A DNA stretch of 5,753 nucleotides from assembly GCA_038244535.1 (NCBI GenBank), contig JBBRTJ010000142.1:1-5753 (forward strand), given 5' to 3'. Positions 3,907-5,753 of this stretch are shown one piece after another (within the stretch, counting starts at the first letter, position 1; every line of letters begins with the position of its first letter). Under the pieces are notes generated by a model. The model was not told the origin of the DNA. It ran no database searches and worked only from the letters and a program-made list of their open reading frames with translations. A program made the position numbers and the translations under genes. This DNA is from JBBRTJ01 sp038244535. Its GTDB lineage: Bacteria > Actinomycetota > Acidimicrobiia > Acidimicrobiales > Ilumatobacteraceae.

Positions 3907-5211
3907 ATGAAGAAGAACTACCAGAACAAGACCGCGCCCGTGGCGGCCGGCAACGAGTTGGTGTTGCCGGACACGGTGAGCGTGGCGATGGCCGAGATCG
4001 GTGGAGCGGTGAAGGAGGGCTTGTTGGCGCTCGCCGTGGCGGCCGGCCTTCAGGTGATGACCGCGATGATGGACGAGTCCGTCACCGTGCTGGCGGGCCC
4101 GAAGGGCCGTCACCAGCCCGACCGGGCAGCGATGCGTCACGGGACCGAGGCCGGGTCGGTGATCCTGGGCGGTCGGCGGGTCCCGGTACGCCGGCCTCGA
4201 GTTCGGGCGGCCGATGGGTCCGGCGAGTTGGCTGTCGCTGCCTACGAGGTGTTCTCGAACTCGGATCTGCTCGAGGAGATCGCGTTGGAGAAGATGATGG
4301 CGAAGCTCTCCACACGCCGCTACACCGCGGGGCTCGAACCCGTCGGTGAAGCCGTCCAAGCGTCGGCCCGGTCGACGTCGAAGAGCTCGGTGAGCCGCCG
4401 GTTCGTGGCCCGCACCGAGGTGGCGCTGGCCGAGTTGATGGCTGCTGAGCTGTCCGAGCTGGACATCGTGGCGTTGATGATCGACGGCGTGCACTTCGCT
4501 GGACACCTGTGCGTGGTGGCGTTGGGGATCGGGATCGATGGCACCAAGCATCCGCTCGGGGTGGTCGAGGGCGACACCGAGAACGCGACCGTGGTCAAGG
4601 ACCTGTTGGTCAACCTCCGCGACCGTGGACTAGACGTGACCCGGCCGACACTGGTCGTGATCGACGGAGCCAAGGCGCTCGCGTCGGCGGTCAACGCGGT
4701 GTTCGACCATCCGGTGATCCAGCGTTGCCAGCTCCACAAGATCCGCAACGTCGAAGCGAAACTGTCCAAGGCCATGGCCTCGACGGTGGCGAGGAAGATG
4801 CGCGCCGCGTACCACGACCCCGACCCGCTCCATGGCGAAGCCACCCTCGAGGCGCTCGCCCGGAGTCTCGACAACGCCCACCCCGGAGCCGCCGGGTCCC
4901 TACGCGAGGGCCTCGCTGAGACGCTCACCGTCAGCCGCCTCGGAGTCCCGCCGACGCTGGCACGCACCTTGCGGTCCACCAACGCCATCGAGTCGATGAT
5001 CGAGATCTGCCGTGACCACTCGACCAACGTAAAGCGCTGGCGCGACGGCCAGATGGCGTTGCGCTGGTGCGCCGCGGGCATGGGCGAAGCGGCGAAGCAG
5101 TTCCGCCGAGTGAACGGACACCTCCACCTCGGAGCACTCCGCAAGGCCCTCGACGCTCACGCCGCCGACACGGTCACACCGGCATGCCAAGATGACGAGG
5201 AAGCAGCCTGA
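3907..5211 (+). CDS. IS256-family DDE transposase
   Basis: This encodes 434 residues, a normal length for the family, and appears intact. The enzyme cuts and joins the element ends through an RNase H-like DDE core. The catalytic residues are visible as D193 in LMIDGVHF, D253 in LVVIDGAKAL and E362 in STNAIES, with the long insertion between the second Asp and the Glu that is typical here. The family signature CQLHKIRNV (274-282, C-x-x-H) is present. The N-terminal part carries the DNA-binding region, with GRHQPDRAAMRHGTEAGSV and PRVRAADGSGE. The ATG at 3907 is preferred over an upstream in-frame start at 3820 because AAGGGG lies 9 bases upstream and because the earlier codons overlap the inverted repeat. 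The stop lies 9 bases before the right inverted repeat, with no passenger gene. Confidence 0.95.
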   Translation: MKKNYQNKTAPVAAGNELVLPDTVSVAMAEIGGAVKEGLLALAVAAGLQVMTAMMDESVTVLAGPKGRHQPDRAAMRHGTEAGSVILGGRRVPVRRPRVRAADGSGELAVAAYEVFSNSDLLEEIALEKMMAKLSTRRYTAGLEPVGEAVQASARSTSKSSVSRRFVARTEVALAELMAAELSELDIVALMIDGVHFAGHLCVVALGIGIDGTKHPLGVVEGDTENATVVKDLLVNLRDRGLDVTRPTLVVIDGAKALASAVNAVFDHPVIQRCQLHKIRNVEAKLSKAMASTVARKMRAAYHDPDPLHGEATLEALARSLDNAHPGAAGSLREGLAETLTVSRLGVPPTLARTLRSTNAIESMIEICRDHSTNVKRWRDGQMALRWCAAGMGEAAKQFRRVNGHLHLGALRKALDAHAADTVTPACQDDEEAA

Positions 5212-5220
5212 TCATCACTG

Positions 5221-5258
5221 GGCCGCCACCGAAGTTCCACGGAACTCGGGACAACCTC
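5221..5258 (-). repeat. Right terminal inverted repeat of the IS256-family element
   Basis: Its reverse complement begins GAGGTTGTCCCGAGTTCCG and continues with CGTGGAA and GTGGCGG, matching the left end. Beyond it, on the minus strand, the interrupted integrase codons begin at once. Confidence 0.85.
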
Positions 5259-5259
5259 C

Positions 5260-5753
5260 CTCGCCACGGCGGCATCCTGTCGTGGCCACGATGCGCCAGA
5301 GCGGCCCAAGTCGGTCGGAACCAATGTGGTCAATGAATGCGCCGAGCTGCTCCGCCGTCCACGCGCGAGGCGCACCGCGCTCAGCGCTCGGCAGCTTGAT
5401 CCCCGCCGCCACGTTGCGCGCTACGAGGTCGAGTTGCAGCGCGTGGGCCAGCGCCTTCGACAGCGTGCCGTGAACGTTGCGCACGCTCTTCGGGCTCATC
5501 GTCCCCGCGAGGTCGTCGACCCATCGCCGAACGTGGGCCCGCTCGAGCTTCTGAATCGGAACGGCGCCGAGCTTCGGCATGAGGTGAACGCGGACGAGGC
5601 GCCGGTACGTGTCCTCGGTAGTCGGCCGGACAGTCGTCGCCAGGGACGGCATCCAGACCTGCGTCAGGTACTCCCCCAGCGTCATCCGGCTCGGGTCAAC
5701 GTGATGGCCCGTGGCGATCTCACCCGGAGCCGATCGACGGCGAGCTGCGCGCC
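5260..5753 (-). pseudogene. Tyrosine recombinase (phage-type integrase), cut by the IS; 5' end outside window
   Basis: Tyrosine recombinases integrate or excise mobile DNA. The minus-strand frame is open from the window edge and reads TGHHVDPSRMTLGEYLTQVW, then the N-terminal core-binding domain: TTEDTYRRLVRVHLMPKLGA, MSPKSVRNVHGTLSKALAHA and LVARNVAAGIKLP. The catalytic domain starts at WTAEQLGAFIDHIGSDRLGP, followed by LWRIVATTGCRRGE. The RRGE motif holds the first catalytic Arg. Directly after it the sequence becomes the IS256 right end, and translation would add about 15 foreign residues before a TGA at 5215-5217. The HxxR box and the Tyr nucleophile are missing, so it cannot recombine DNA. 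The ATG at 5683-5685 is not the true start: 22 family-like codons precede it up to the window edge. Confidence 0.9.

Larger units (their letters stand above)
3795..5258 (+). mobile_element. IS256-family insertion sequence, complete
   Basis: The element is about 1.46 kb, the normal size for IS256 relatives. It is bounded by imperfect inverted repeats and contains one long transposase gene reading left to right. The left end starts GAGGTTGTCCCG (3795-3806), mirrored by CGGGACAACCTC (5247-5258). The exact ends are uncertain by one or two bases because flanking bases could be shared. IS256 elements usually make an 8-9 bp target duplication, but the flanking bases (ACATCAAC on the left, CCTCGCCA on the right) do not match. 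The right end cuts a tyrosine recombinase gene, while the left flank is unrelated. Confidence 0.88.

Noticed and set aside
3723..3908. Minus-strand 61-codon frame as the missing integrase half
   Set aside because: It lacks the DVDL, HxxR and Tyr motifs expected after RRGE, so it does not continue the integrase.
4320..5144. Long minus-strand open frames opposite the transposase (also 3880-4551)
   Set aside because: They are antisense shadows of the IS256 transposase with Ser/Arg/Thr-rich, motif-free translations.

Overview
The window is very GC-rich and its recognisable proteins look actinobacterial. The style (an actinobacterial-type ADP-ribosylglycohydrolase, small toxin-antitoxin modules, a GC-rich IS256-type element) would suit a high-GC actinomycete such as a member of the Acidimicrobiia. 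This placement is an impression from protein style and is not proven. The region reads as accessory or decaying chromosome: much of it is truncated genes, isolated gene ends, repeats and one insertion sequence.

Layout. Positions 1-167 hold a 33-bp GC-rich tandem repeat, and each full unit carries a G-quadruplex-type motif. A 137-residue DUF6941-type gene follows (201-614, +). Positions 615-1008 have no intact gene but hold two unrecognised coding-like fragments, a short direct repeat and copy 1 of a nested-palindrome repeat. On the minus strand lies an ADP-ribosylglycohydrolase gene (1010-1945) that has lost its 5' end. Head to head with it on the plus strand is a degraded Phd/YefM-RelE toxin-antitoxin pair (1944-2351). 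The antitoxin has lost its N-terminus, and antitoxin and toxin are fused in frame. One deletion junction near 1945 explains both 5' losses.

Positions 2399-2960 (minus) are the only system here that looks intact: a ribbon-helix-helix antitoxin overlapping a MazF-family toxin, behind a palindromic operator and an apparently leaderless promoter. Positions 2996-3794 are a graveyard of gene fragments: a VOC-like C-terminus, copy 2 of the nested-palindrome repeat, an unrecognised gene tail interrupted by a 51-bp tandem duplication, and a GNAT-family pseudogene with in-frame stops.

Positions 3795-5258 are a complete IS256-family element with matching inverted ends and an intact DDE transposase. Its right end lies directly inside the catalytic domain of a tyrosine recombinase gene (5260-5753, minus, continuing past the window). 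The rest of that integrase is not on the left side of the element, and no target duplication is visible. This points to a rearrangement after insertion.

Together the genes do not form a pathway. The theme is turnover of mobile and selfish genes: remnants of toxin-like genes, one apparently working MazEF module, a transposable element and a broken integrase. I found no convincing new defence or metabolic system. The most unusual items are the two-copy nested palindrome, the G-quadruplex tandem array and the deletion that beheaded two divergent genes.
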